A DNA stretch of 39,014 bases, from contig JAIBBK010000066.1 in assembly GCA_019694675.1 (NCBI GenBank), positions 1 through 39,014 of the forward strand. Reading direction: 5' to 3'. The stretch is from Ignavibacteria bacterium (GTDB taxonomy: Bacteria > Bacteroidota > Ignavibacteria > Tepidaquicellales > Tepidaquicellaceae). This document shows positions 24,829-33,147 of this stretch, one piece after another. Numbering within the stretch: position 1 is the first letter of the stretch; every line of letters starts with the position of its first letter. The position numbers were made by a program, and so were the translations under genes. The notes under the pieces were generated by a model that saw only the letters and a program-made list of their open reading frames with translations, was not told the origin of the DNA and made no database searches.

Positions 24829-26211
24829 TTGAGCATGGGAGGTGAGCTTAACGAGAAGAACTGGCCTTTGGCAGAGATGTTCGGGGTAAAAATGAAAGAA
24901 GTTGATTTAAGCGGATTCACTATGGCTGACAGATCGTCTGGAATATGGAGCGGAACAATAAAGGACACGATAAAAGACAGCGAATGGGCATTGATCCCAA
25001 CAGAAACAACATCCCAGAATCTAAAAGTGCTTGCAGAGTGGAAGAGGGGAGAAGAGGTTTTTCCGGCGGTGATTGAAAATCAATACGGCAGCGGCAAGGC
25101 GTTCCTGCTCACATCAACCTACATGCTTCATCCATCAAATGACGGAGGAGTGTCAGGCGTAGAGCAGATCGAAAAACTCTATGACAGGGTGATAAGCAGT
25201 CTGCCGGGGCAAACAGAGCCGCAGTATTCGTTGAGTCCCTGGCCTGACGGATACACCAGCGCCGGTGTAATAAGTTTCAACAGTTCAGATGACAAACAGA
25301 AGTATGAACTGATTTCCGCATTCTTGAAACAGGAGAACATACCTGCAACATTTGTTATTGATTCCTCCGTAACTGAAGATATAGTCAGCCTGTTAACGGA
25401 CATTCAGGGGAGTGAACTGATTTCAGGGCTCGGAAGCAGGAAAGACTTCACAGTCTCATCACTGGCTGAGAATACGAGGGCGTTCATTGACATCGAACAG
25501 CAGACAGGGCTGAAGTTCAGAGGCGTCAGGTTTCCTTTCAGAAGCGCGAATTTTGCAGGGCTGACTTACGCATCTCAGAACGGCTACCAGTATGATGCAA
25601 GCGTTGGCATTGACCATCTGGCAGGTTATGCCGGATGCGTTTTCCCTTACAACATTCCGCTCGCAAAGGATTCCTTTTACAAGTCAACAGATATGCTCGA
25701 GCTTTGCCAGGCCATGGGAGATGATTTCGACTACTTTCAGATTCCCGACAGTTCATCAGATTATTCTCAGGAAATGCAGAGGGAAAACGCCGCACTGTAT
25801 TCCAAGTACCTGAAGGACTTCTTCCAGTTTGTTTCAAGAAGAAATAACGGCCTTATGGTTTACAGCGGAAATCCGGATTTCATTGCCTACAGCGAACTCA
25901 CAATGCTCGCACTCAAAGGACTGCTTGATGAAATGAAAGGAAGCAATGTATGGATCACAACTGCCTCACAGGTTGTGGAGTACAGGAATAAACTGAAGGA
26001 TCTGTTCATACATTCCGCACAGGGATCTGGCACAGTGGAGCTGAAGTTCACGTGCCGGGACGGAGAAGGAATAAGCGGACTGACAATCGAGATGCAGAAG
26101 AAGCCTGCGGAAGTTGACTCAGTACAGGAATATGAGCTTAAAGAATACGGCGGCAAGAGCTATCTGATACTTCATGTCAAGAACGGTGATGAAGTGAAGA
26201 TCAGGTTTTGA
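24829..26211 (+). CDS. Catalytically degenerate CE4-like domain, 3' part of the split gene
   Basis: This part holds 460 residues from a TTG, but homologous sequence begins earlier in this frame (from 24811). It contains the rest of the Rossmann-like domain (to about residue 120) and then a polysaccharide-deacetylase-like fold. Compared with the neighbour's intact CE4, F-D-D-G becomes F-N-S-S-D-D, the H-x-x-x-H pair becomes G-L-G-S-R-K-D, and the late L-N-Y-H becomes M-V-Y-S. R-F-P-F (motif 3) is retained. Metal binding and catalysis are therefore unlikely, and a binding or scaffold role is inferred. The last 75 residues form a beta domain (end V-K-I-R-F) similar in position to the tail of the fusion protein. 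No T9SS tail is present. Confidence 0.8.
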   Translation: MSMGGELNEKNWPLAEMFGVKMKEVDLSGFTMADRSSGIWSGTIKDTIKDSEWALIPTETTSQNLKVLAEWKRGEEVFPAVIENQYGSGKAFLLTSTYMLHPSNDGGVSGVEQIEKLYDRVISSLPGQTEPQYSLSPWPDGYTSAGVISFNSSDDKQKYELISAFLKQENIPATFVIDSSVTEDIVSLLTDIQGSELISGLGSRKDFTVSSLAENTRAFIDIEQQTGLKFRGVRFPFRSANFAGLTYASQNGYQYDASVGIDHLAGYAGCVFPYNIPLAKDSFYKSTDMLELCQAMGDDFDYFQIPDSSSDYSQEMQRENAALYSKYLKDFFQFVSRRNNGLMVYSGNPDFIAYSELTMLALKGLLDEMKGSNVWITTASQVVEYRNKLKDLFIHSAQGSGTVELKFTCRDGEGISGLTIEMQKKPAEVDSVQEYELKEYGGKSYLILHVKNGDEVKIRF

Positions 26212-26270
26212 TCGGCAATTCGGTTTTAATACCGGCGAGCATCAATATTCTGTAAAGGCAAAATAATTGC

Positions 26271-26301
26271 TTGACCTATACGACTATTTGAGCTAATTTT
26301 G
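26271..26301 (+). promoter_or_regulatory. Candidate Bacteroidota-type promoter
   Basis: TTG at 26271-26273 and TAATTTTG at 26294-26301 fit the -33 TTTG / -7 TANNTTTG pattern with a 20-bp spacer. It lies about 200 bp upstream of the propeller cargo gene. The flanking 26212-26505 region otherwise holds only the 5' leader, and no clear terminator was seen for the polysaccharide cluster. Confidence 0.45.
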
Positions 26302-26505
26302 TGCACATTTTGATTCAGATCATCTTGTTCGTCCTGTTTGTGACAAGTTGTAACAAGTTCTGACAAGGCGTCTGAATTAATCGCGGAAGCAACAAATATG
26401 ATTATGATTTTCACTATCCGAATCTTAAGAGTTCTTTGAGATAGAAGTTAACTTTTAATCAACCGAGCACCACATTTGCTCAAAAATCAACCGAAAGGAA
26501 GCAAA

Positions 26506-28215
26506 ATGAAACACCTTACAAAGTGGTTTGTTCTACTTGTGATGGCAATCACATCACTACCTGTTAGCCAGATCTATGCTCAATTCCAGACCGGCGACGT
26601 ATTTGTTGCAGTTGCCAGCGGAAGCGTGCAGTGGAGAAGGCCTAACGGAACTCTCGTTTCAACACTCAACGGCGGACTTGGCGGATACACAACAGGTATG
26701 GCCTTTGATTCAGCCCAAAATCTTTATGTTACAAATTTCTCAAACAGCGTAGTACACAGATTCGACAGGAACGGTGTGCAGATCTCGAACTGGGGATCAG
26801 GTTACTCAACCCCGGAGTGCATCGTATTTGACGGTGACTGGAACAGCTACGTAGGAAATCTCGGCGGTGGCTTCCGCAAGTATGACGCAACGGGAACTTT
26901 CCTCGCCGCTGTTGGAGGTGGAACGAGGATCGACTTTGCGGATCTTCAGGCAGATCAATCAACAATGCTTTACACTCAGGAAGGAACCAGGATCGGAAGA
27001 TGGGACGTTGTGAACAACGTTGCTTTGACCGACTTTGCAACCGGCCTTGGCGGACAAGCTTACGCTTTGAGGATCAGAACCAACGGCGATGTACTTCTCG
27101 CCAACGGTGGCAATATTCTGAGGCTCAATTCCGCAGGTGCAATTGTTCAGACATATGACGTAAGCGGTGAGAACAGCTGGTTCGCATTGAACCTTGATCC
27201 GGACGGCACATCTTTCTGGAGCGCCGATTTTGGGACTTCAAACGTTTACAGAATTGACATAGCCTCAGGTAATGTGATCTCAACATTTAATACCGGAACG
27301 TCCAGCGGCACGGTATTTGGTTTGGCAGTCGCAGGTGAAATCACGGTAGCTACACAGCTTTTCATCTCTGTATCACCATTGTTCGCGATCAACCCGATCA
27401 ATACACAGCACTGCGTAACAGCAACGGTTGTTGACCAGAACAATGTACCGCAAAACAACATTACAATTGACTGGGTCCTCAGCGGTGTAAACGGACCGAA
27501 CAGCACAACAACACAAACAGGTGCGAACGGTGAAACACAGTTCTGCTATGTTGGTGCAAACGCAGGCCTTGATACAATAACAGCAACTATCAGGTCAACC
27601 GGAGCTTCTGCAAGGGCTGTGAAGCAATGGGAAAGCGCACTTCCTGTTGAGTTGTCATCATTCACTTCAGTAGTATCAGGAAGAGATGCTATCCTTAACT
27701 GGTCAACATCAGAAGAGATAAACAACAGCGGATTCGACATTGAGAGAAGCTCAGTGGCAGGCGAATGGGCAAAGGTCGGATTTGTTGCCGGTAACGGTAC
27801 AACAAACGAAGCAAAGAACTATTCATTCACAGACAGAGGCCTTGCTTCAGGCAGTTACAGCTACAGGCTGAAGCAGATCGACTTCAACGGAAACTATACA
27901 TATTACAACCTCAGCAGTGAAGTTGTGATCGGTCTTCCGGAGAAGTTTGACCTTGCACAGAACTATCCGAACCCGTTCAACCCGAGCACAAAGATCGGAT
28001 TTGCACTTCCGCTCGACGGTAACGTAGTACTCAGCGTATTTGATAACAGCGGAAGGCTTGTAAGCAAGATTTCCGAAGGCTTCAGAACTGCAGGATACTA
28101 TACAATGGATTTCAACGCCTCGAATCTCTCAAGCGGCGTTTACTTCTACAAGCTTGAGTTCAACGGTTCAGGTTCAGAATTCACGAAGACAATGAAGATG
28201 ACCGTGCTGAAGTAA
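26506..28215 (+). CDS. NHL-like propeller / Ig-like protein with T9SS sorting domain
   Basis: The 569-residue secreted protein has a signal peptide (1-25). An NHL/SMP-30-like propeller (about 30-285; M-A-F-D-S-A-Q-N-L-Y-V-T, F-R-K-Y-D-A-T-G-T-F) follows. Then comes an Ig-like (Big_1 type) domain with two Cys (I-N-P-I-N-T-Q-H-C ... T-Q-F-C-Y-V-G), a fibronectin-like linker (L-P-V-E-L-S-S-F-T) and the T9SS tail (A-Q-N-Y-P-N-P-F-N-P, end M-T-V-L-K). The ATG at 26506 is chosen over an upstream TTG because GAAAGGAAG precedes it and the signal peptide starts there. The Ig-like and tail modules are nearly the same as in the next three genes, while the N-terminal domain differs. It is a likely surface or biofilm-matrix protein. 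Confidence 0.9.
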   Translation: MKHLTKWFVLLVMAITSLPVSQIYAQFQTGDVFVAVASGSVQWRRPNGTLVSTLNGGLGGYTTGMAFDSAQNLYVTNFSNSVVHRFDRNGVQISNWGSGYSTPECIVFDGDWNSYVGNLGGGFRKYDATGTFLAAVGGGTRIDFADLQADQSTMLYTQEGTRIGRWDVVNNVALTDFATGLGGQAYALRIRTNGDVLLANGGNILRLNSAGAIVQTYDVSGENSWFALNLDPDGTSFWSADFGTSNVYRIDIASGNVISTFNTGTSSGTVFGLAVAGEITVATQLFISVSPLFAINPINTQHCVTATVVDQNNVPQNNITIDWVLSGVNGPNSTTTQTGANGETQFCYVGANAGLDTITATIRSTGASARAVKQWESALPVELSSFTSVVSGRDAILNWSTSEEINNSGFDIERSSVAGEWAKVGFVAGNGTTNEAKNYSFTDRGLASGSYSYRLKQIDFNGNYTYYNLSSEVVIGLPEKFDLAQNYPNPFNPSTKIGFALPLDGNVVLSVFDNSGRLVSKISEGFRTAGYYTMDFNASNLSSGVYFYKLEFNGSGSEFTKTMKMTVLK

Positions 28216-28255
28216 TCCCGGTACAGGGACTTCTTTCAGGAGTCATCATTTTTTC

Positions 28256-28289
28256 AAAGGGCAGGTGCAGAACCTGCCCTTTGTTTTTT
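28256..28289 (+). terminator. Rho-independent terminator
   Basis: AAAGGGCAGG (28256-28265) and CCTGCCCTTT (28273-28282) form a perfect 10-bp stem followed by G and six T. It lies 41 bp after the propeller cargo stop and separates it from the first IgGFc-type gene. Confidence 0.92.
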
Positions 28290-28440
28290 GGTCGTAAAAT
28301 TATTGTAAAATTGATTTGTCGGTATCATTTATTAATGAAACAGATTAGCTTTCGTAAATTCTAGCCGGTATATCCGGAGTCAAATATGACACTGTTACCT
28401 GACCGGCTAATTCAAATCAATCTATTGAAAGGAACTTAAG

Positions 28441-30609
28441 TTGAAAAAATTTACATTCTTACTTTTACTGCTTATTGCTTTCGGATTCTCCCACCTGGCA
28501 ACCATAGCTTCCGCCGATCCGAGAGATTCGAAAGGCACGGAATTCTGGATAGGATTTCCCGCCAATTACCCGCGGCCGGGAATAACAACACAATCCAATA
28601 ATTATCAGCAACTTCTTATCACGAGCAGTTACAATACTTCAGGACAGGTTGAAATTCCTGGGATCGGATTCTCAGTCGGCTTCAGCGTGAATGCAAATTC
28701 AAGCACCATAGTTCAGTTTCCTTTGCTTGTAGAAGAATATGACAGTGATGTGATCACTGAAAAAGGAATTCATGTGACTTCACTTCACGACATTACAGTT
28801 TACGGACTGAACAAATCTGTGAAGACCAGCGGAGGATTTCTTGCATTGCCCACCGACATTCTCGGTAAGGAGTACCAGGTGATCTCTTACAGAAACAACG
28901 GGGCGATCGTAGGAAATGAATTCCTTATAGTCGGAACAGTTGACGGTACTGTGGTTACAATCACTCCCACTGCAACCGTCGGTCCAAGGATAGCAGGAGT
29001 CCCTTACAACATTACAATCAATGAAGGTCAGACTTACCTGCTCATTGATCCAAACGGCGTTCCGTCAGATCTTACAGGCACAACCATCTCATCAACAGAA
29101 CCAATAAGTGTATTTGGGGCGCATAAAGCCGCAAACATTCCAAGAGGCGCTTCCGAAGAGGATCACATTGTTGAAATGCTTCTTCCTGAGAGCGCTTACG
29201 GCAGAAGTTTCCTCACAGTGCCGCTTGCAACAAGGACAGCGGGAGATTTCTTCAGGGTTATTGCTTCCGAAGATTCCACCGAGGTTTTGATTGACGGAGT
29301 TGCTCAATCACCTCTGAGCGCGAATCAATTCTTGGAGGTTAATCTTTTGAATGCATCGCAGATCACTTCCAACAGGCCTGTAATGGTGATGCAGTATGCC
29401 GCAAGTTCGAGTTATGACGGCGCTCTGGGAGACCCTTTGATGATGATCGTTCCTCCGTACGAACAATACTGTTCAACTTATGTGACTGCCACTCCTCTAA
29501 CCGGTTTTTCTGTGAACTACCTGAATATAACAGCGCCAAATGATGCGGTTGGCAACATAACTCTCGACGGCAATGTGATTCCGGCAATTGACTTCACACC
29601 GATAGGTTCAAGCGGATTTTCTTATGTCCGTGTGCCTGTCAGTCCCGGAACATATTCATTGAATTCGGACTACAGATTCGGTTGTCACGTTTACGGATTC
29701 AACCTCTTTGAAGGATACGGTTATCCGGCCGGAACATCGGCCTGGGAAATTGCAGAGATAGTTGAGATCATCAGCGGTCCGGAGCGCTCCACTGGTGAAG
29801 TGGGGACAGAGCACTGTGTGCAGACAAGGGCAGTTGACGGCAACGGCAACCCGCTGGCCGGCATCAGGGTTGACTTTGAGCAGAGAGGTTCAAATCCCGG
29901 CGGAGGATTCTCCTACACAAACGACAGCGGCTATGCAACGCACTGCTATATAGGCAACAATCCCGGTGCAGACACCATACTCTGCAGGTATTACGAATTT
30001 GTTGACACGCTTTACAAGATCTGGGACGTGCCGCTTCCTGTTGAACTGGTTTCGTTCACATCCACCGTTACCGGCAGAGACGTAGAACTTAACTGGTCAA
30101 CTTCCGGAGAGCTGAATAATTCAGGATTTGACATTGAAAGAAGCTCAGTTGAAGGAGAATGGACCAAAGTCGGTTTTGTGGCCGGAAACGGAACTACAAC
30201 CGAGGCAAAAAATTACGAGTACACAGACAAGAACCTTGCTACGGGTATGTACAAGTACAGGCTTAAGCAGATTGATTACAACGGAAACTTCGAATACTTC
30301 AACCTCAGCAATGATGCAGTGATCGGAGTTCCGGTGAAGTTTGAGCTTGAGCAGAACTATCCGAATCCGTTCAACCCAAGTACAAAAATCAACTTCTCGT
30401 TACCGGTTGACGGAGATGCTTCTCTGAGAGTTTATGATAACAGCGGAAGGCTTGCGGCCACGATTCTGAGTGGCAGCATGAAGTCAGGATACTACTCAAC
30501 CGACTTCGATGCTTCGGGATTGCCAAGCGGCGTTTACTATTACAGGCTTGACTTCAGCGGCTCTGGCATGAGTTTTACGAAGACTATGAAAATGGCATTG
30601 TTGAAGTAA
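28441..30609 (+). CDS. IgGFc-binding-domain protein with T9SS tail (paralogue 1)
   Basis: The 722-residue protein has a signal peptide (1-25). Residues about 27-435 match the IgGFc-binding N-terminal domain pattern, with D-S-K-G-T-E-F-W-I-G-F-P near the start, V-T-V-Y-G-L-N and L-P-T-D-I-L-G repeats, and P-P-Y-E-Q-Y. An Ig-like domain with two Cys (T-E-H-C-V-Q ... A-T-H-C-Y-I-G), the L-P-V-E-L linker and the T9SS tail (E-Q-N-Y-P-N-P-F-N-P, end M-A-L-L-K) follow. The start is TTG, supported by AAAGGAAC upstream. The domain name comes from Fc-binding mucus proteins. In these bacteria it more probably serves adhesion or matrix functions. Its Ig-like domain is the most diverged of the four cargo genes here. 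Confidence 0.9.
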   Translation: MKKFTFLLLLLIAFGFSHLATIASADPRDSKGTEFWIGFPANYPRPGITTQSNNYQQLLITSSYNTSGQVEIPGIGFSVGFSVNANSSTIVQFPLLVEEYDSDVITEKGIHVTSLHDITVYGLNKSVKTSGGFLALPTDILGKEYQVISYRNNGAIVGNEFLIVGTVDGTVVTITPTATVGPRIAGVPYNITINEGQTYLLIDPNGVPSDLTGTTISSTEPISVFGAHKAANIPRGASEEDHIVEMLLPESAYGRSFLTVPLATRTAGDFFRVIASEDSTEVLIDGVAQSPLSANQFLEVNLLNASQITSNRPVMVMQYAASSSYDGALGDPLMMIVPPYEQYCSTYVTATPLTGFSVNYLNITAPNDAVGNITLDGNVIPAIDFTPIGSSGFSYVRVPVSPGTYSLNSDYRFGCHVYGFNLFEGYGYPAGTSAWEIAEIVEIISGPERSTGEVGTEHCVQTRAVDGNGNPLAGIRVDFEQRGSNPGGGFSYTNDSGYATHCYIGNNPGADTILCRYYEFVDTLYKIWDVPLPVELVSFTSTVTGRDVELNWSTSGELNNSGFDIERSSVEGEWTKVGFVAGNGTTTEAKNYEYTDKNLATGMYKYRLKQIDYNGNFEYFNLSNDAVIGVPVKFELEQNYPNPFNPSTKINFSLPVDGDASLRVYDNSGRLAATILSGSMKSGYYSTDFDASGLPSGVYYYRLDFSGSGMSFTKTMKMALLK

Positions 30610-30630
30610 GCAGCGTTAGATTTCGATTCC

Positions 30631-30670
30631 GGCCCCGTGCAGATCAATGATACTGTCCGGGGCCTTTTTG
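30631..30670 (+). terminator. Rho-independent terminator
   Basis: GGCCCCG (30631-30637) and CGGGGCC (30658-30664) are followed by five T. It lies just beyond the stop of IgGFc-type paralogue 1. Confidence 0.88.
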
Positions 30671-30711
30671 TTATGAGTGTGTTTACTTAATGTTATTATG
30701 CGTAAATACCA

Positions 30712-30742
30712 TTTGAATTGCTGAATAATTAGATTAGTTTTG
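30712..30742 (+). promoter_or_regulatory. Bacteroidota-type promoter, full consensus
   Basis: TTTG (30712-30715), a 19-bp spacer and TAGTTTTG (30735-30742) match the -33/-7 consensus TTTG-N19-TANNTTTG exactly. It lies 65 bp upstream of the ATG of paralogue 2 and behind the preceding terminator, so the gene is probably transcribed on its own. Confidence 0.6.
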
Positions 30743-30806
30743 TACTACGCATCGCACCTAACTAACTGAATGCCGCGTTTTGCGGCTAAAATTAAAAGGA
30801 ACTCAA

Positions 30807-32945
30807 ATGAAAAAGACAAACAGGTTGTTTGCGGCATTTGCCGCAACAGTAGTTCTTCTGATGTCTTCGGGCCTGTCCTATTCGGCTCCCGACAGCAAAG
30901 GAACAGATTTCTGGCTGATGTTCAACGGTAATCTCGGTACGCCGACACTTACCATGTTCATCACTTCGGATGTAAACACATCCGGGACAGTAACACCTCA
31001 GGGCGGCGCCCCGATTCCATTCAACGTTGTAGCAAACACTGTAACTCCTGTCAGCATACCAGGTTCGTATGCAAATCACACGAGTGATGTGATTGACAAT
31101 AAAGGAGTGCACGTAGTCTCCAATGATGAAGTTACAGTTTACGGACTCAACTACATCGCATTTACAACGGATGCATATCTTGGACTTCCAACCGACATAC
31201 TGGGAACAAGTTATGTAGTACTTACCTACAGAAATTCAAACGTGGTAAACGCGGTGCAATTTGGCGTAGTTGCTACACAAGATAATACCACAATCACAAT
31301 CACTCCTTCGGTTACAACAGGCGGCAGAACTGCAGGAGTACCGTACAACATTGTGATGAATCAGGGTGAGACATACGAACTTAGGAACACAGGTGCTGCT
31401 CCCAACGATCTCTCAGGTACAACGATCACTTCCGACAAGCCGATCGGCGTGATGGGTTCGCATCAATGCGTTAACATTCCGGCCGGTTTTGTTTTCTGCG
31501 ATCACATTTGCGAAATGCTTCCACCCACCACTACATGGGGAAGAAATTTTGTGACTGTGCCCTTAAGATCCAGAGTCAACGGGGATACATGGATAATAAT
31601 GGCTTCTCAAAATGCTACAGTGGTCACGATCAACGGAGTTCCTCAGGCGCCGATAAATGCAGGCGACAGGATCGAGACAATACTCACCGGTCAGTCCATA
31701 ATCACTGCGAATAATCCTGTTCTTGTTGCGCAGTATTCAAACGGATCATCCTTCTCCGGCAATCCCGGCGATCCCTTCATGATGATCTGTCCCCCGTACG
31801 AGCAGTATTTGTCGGGTTATACCCTTACAACTGTTTCGGGATATGTTGCACACTATATCAATGTTGTGGCGCCCAATGCGGTAGTGGGCAGTCTTACTCT
31901 TGACGCAGTCCCGGTTCCTGTTGTTGAATTCACTCCAATCGGAGCAAGCGGTTTTTCAGGAGCACAGCTTGCAGTAACTCCGGGATCGCATACACTTGCG
32001 GCCACTCTGCCGTTCGGCGTATTCCAGTACGGATTCAACAATGACGACTCTTACGGGTATCCCGGCGGATTGTCACTCTCGCCTGTCGCAGTAGTTTCAG
32101 GAATTGACGCAACACCGGAGTTTTCGATCAATCCAATAAACACCCAGCACTGTGTTGACGGTTTTGTATATGACCAGAACAACCAGCCGGTCACAGGAAT
32201 CAGGGTTGACTTTGAACAAAGAGGTGCCAACCCGGGAGCGGGCTTTGCCTTCACTGGTGGAAACGGCGTTGCGCAATATTGCTACACAGGAACAAATGCA
32301 GGACTTGACACGATCATTGTATCAACCGGTATCTTCTCCGACACTGTTTACAAGAGATGGGACGGTGCCCTTCCTGTTGAACTGTCGTCGTTCACTTCTA
32401 CGGTCACAAACAGGGACGTGAGATTAAGCTGGTCAACTTCCGAAGAGATCAACAATTCCGGATTTGACATAGAAAGAAGTGCAGTTTCCGGCACATGGGC
32501 AAAGGTTGGATTTGTAGCAGGAAGCGGAACAACTTCCGAGATCAGGAACTACGAATTCACAGACAGAAATCTCGCAAGCGGAAAGTATCAATACAGACTG
32601 AAGCAGATCGATTACAACGGAAACTTCGAATACTTCAACCTCAGCAATGAAGTTGAGATCGGAGTGCCGGCGAGATTCGATCTTGCACAGAACTATCCGA
32701 ATCCGTTCAACCCGAGCACGAAGATAAACTTCTCGCTTCCGGTTGACGGTAATGCTTCGCTCACTGTCTATGATAACAGCGGACGTCTTGTAAGCAACAT
32801 TGCAAGCGGCTTCAAGTCAGCAGGTTACTACTCTGTTGACTTCAACGCTGCGAACCTTTCAAGCGGTGTCTATTTCTACAAGCTTGAGTTCACGGGTTCA
32901 GGTCAGAACTTCAGCAAGACAATGAAGATGACAGTATTGAAGTAA
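30807..32945 (+). CDS. IgGFc-binding-domain protein with T9SS tail (paralogue 2)
   Basis: The 712-residue protein has a signal peptide (1-27). The IgGFc-binding N-terminal domain begins D-S-K-G-T-D-F-W-L-M-F, with V-T-V-Y-G-L-N-Y and L-P-T-D-I-L-G-T. An Ig-like domain (I-N-P-I-N-T-Q-H-C-V-D ... V-A-Q-Y-C-Y-T-G), the linker L-P-V-E-L-S-S-F-T-S and the T9SS tail ending M-T-V-L-K follow. ATG 30807 is preferred over an upstream in-frame start because AAAAGGAAC precedes it and the signal peptide begins there. Closely spaced Cys pairs (C-V-N-I-P, C-D-H-I-C) near residue 225 also appear in paralogue 3 but not in paralogue 1. It has its own promoter and terminator. Confidence 0.91.
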   Translation: MKKTNRLFAAFAATVVLLMSSGLSYSAPDSKGTDFWLMFNGNLGTPTLTMFITSDVNTSGTVTPQGGAPIPFNVVANTVTPVSIPGSYANHTSDVIDNKGVHVVSNDEVTVYGLNYIAFTTDAYLGLPTDILGTSYVVLTYRNSNVVNAVQFGVVATQDNTTITITPSVTTGGRTAGVPYNIVMNQGETYELRNTGAAPNDLSGTTITSDKPIGVMGSHQCVNIPAGFVFCDHICEMLPPTTTWGRNFVTVPLRSRVNGDTWIIMASQNATVVTINGVPQAPINAGDRIETILTGQSIITANNPVLVAQYSNGSSFSGNPGDPFMMICPPYEQYLSGYTLTTVSGYVAHYINVVAPNAVVGSLTLDAVPVPVVEFTPIGASGFSGAQLAVTPGSHTLAATLPFGVFQYGFNNDDSYGYPGGLSLSPVAVVSGIDATPEFSINPINTQHCVDGFVYDQNNQPVTGIRVDFEQRGANPGAGFAFTGGNGVAQYCYTGTNAGLDTIIVSTGIFSDTVYKRWDGALPVELSSFTSTVTNRDVRLSWSTSEEINNSGFDIERSAVSGTWAKVGFVAGSGTTSEIRNYEFTDRNLASGKYQYRLKQIDYNGNFEYFNLSNEVEIGVPARFDLAQNYPNPFNPSTKINFSLPVDGNASLTVYDNSGRLVSNIASGFKSAGYYSVDFNAANLSSGVYFYKLEFTGSGQNFSKTMKMTVLK

Positions 32946-32975
32946 GACAGCAGAATTTCTCCGCTGTATTTTCAG

Positions 32976-33010
32976 GCGGGACACTGAAGAAGTGTCCCGC
33001 TTTTTTTTTT
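32976..33010 (+). terminator. Rho-independent terminator
   Basis: GCGGGACACT (32976-32985) and AGTGTCCCGC (32991-33000) form a perfect 10-bp stem around GAAGA, followed by ten T. This is a textbook terminator behind paralogue 2. Confidence 0.95.
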
Positions 33011-33084
33011 ATTCAATTGATGTGCCTAAGTGATAGATTTTATCATACAAAAATTTTTGAATGTTCCGTTGCAGGGATCGCGTG

Positions 33085-33092
33085 TAATTTTG
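33085..33092 (+). promoter_or_regulatory. Candidate -7 promoter element
   Basis: TAATTTTG matches TANNTTTG and lies 55 bp upstream of the ATG of paralogue 3. A -33 TTTG at the ideal distance was not found, so support is partial. Confidence 0.35.
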
Positions 33093-33147
33093 TGCTGAAT
33101 AATTTGGTGAAGTAATTTTTACAACCCTTTAAATCAGGAAGGAGATT

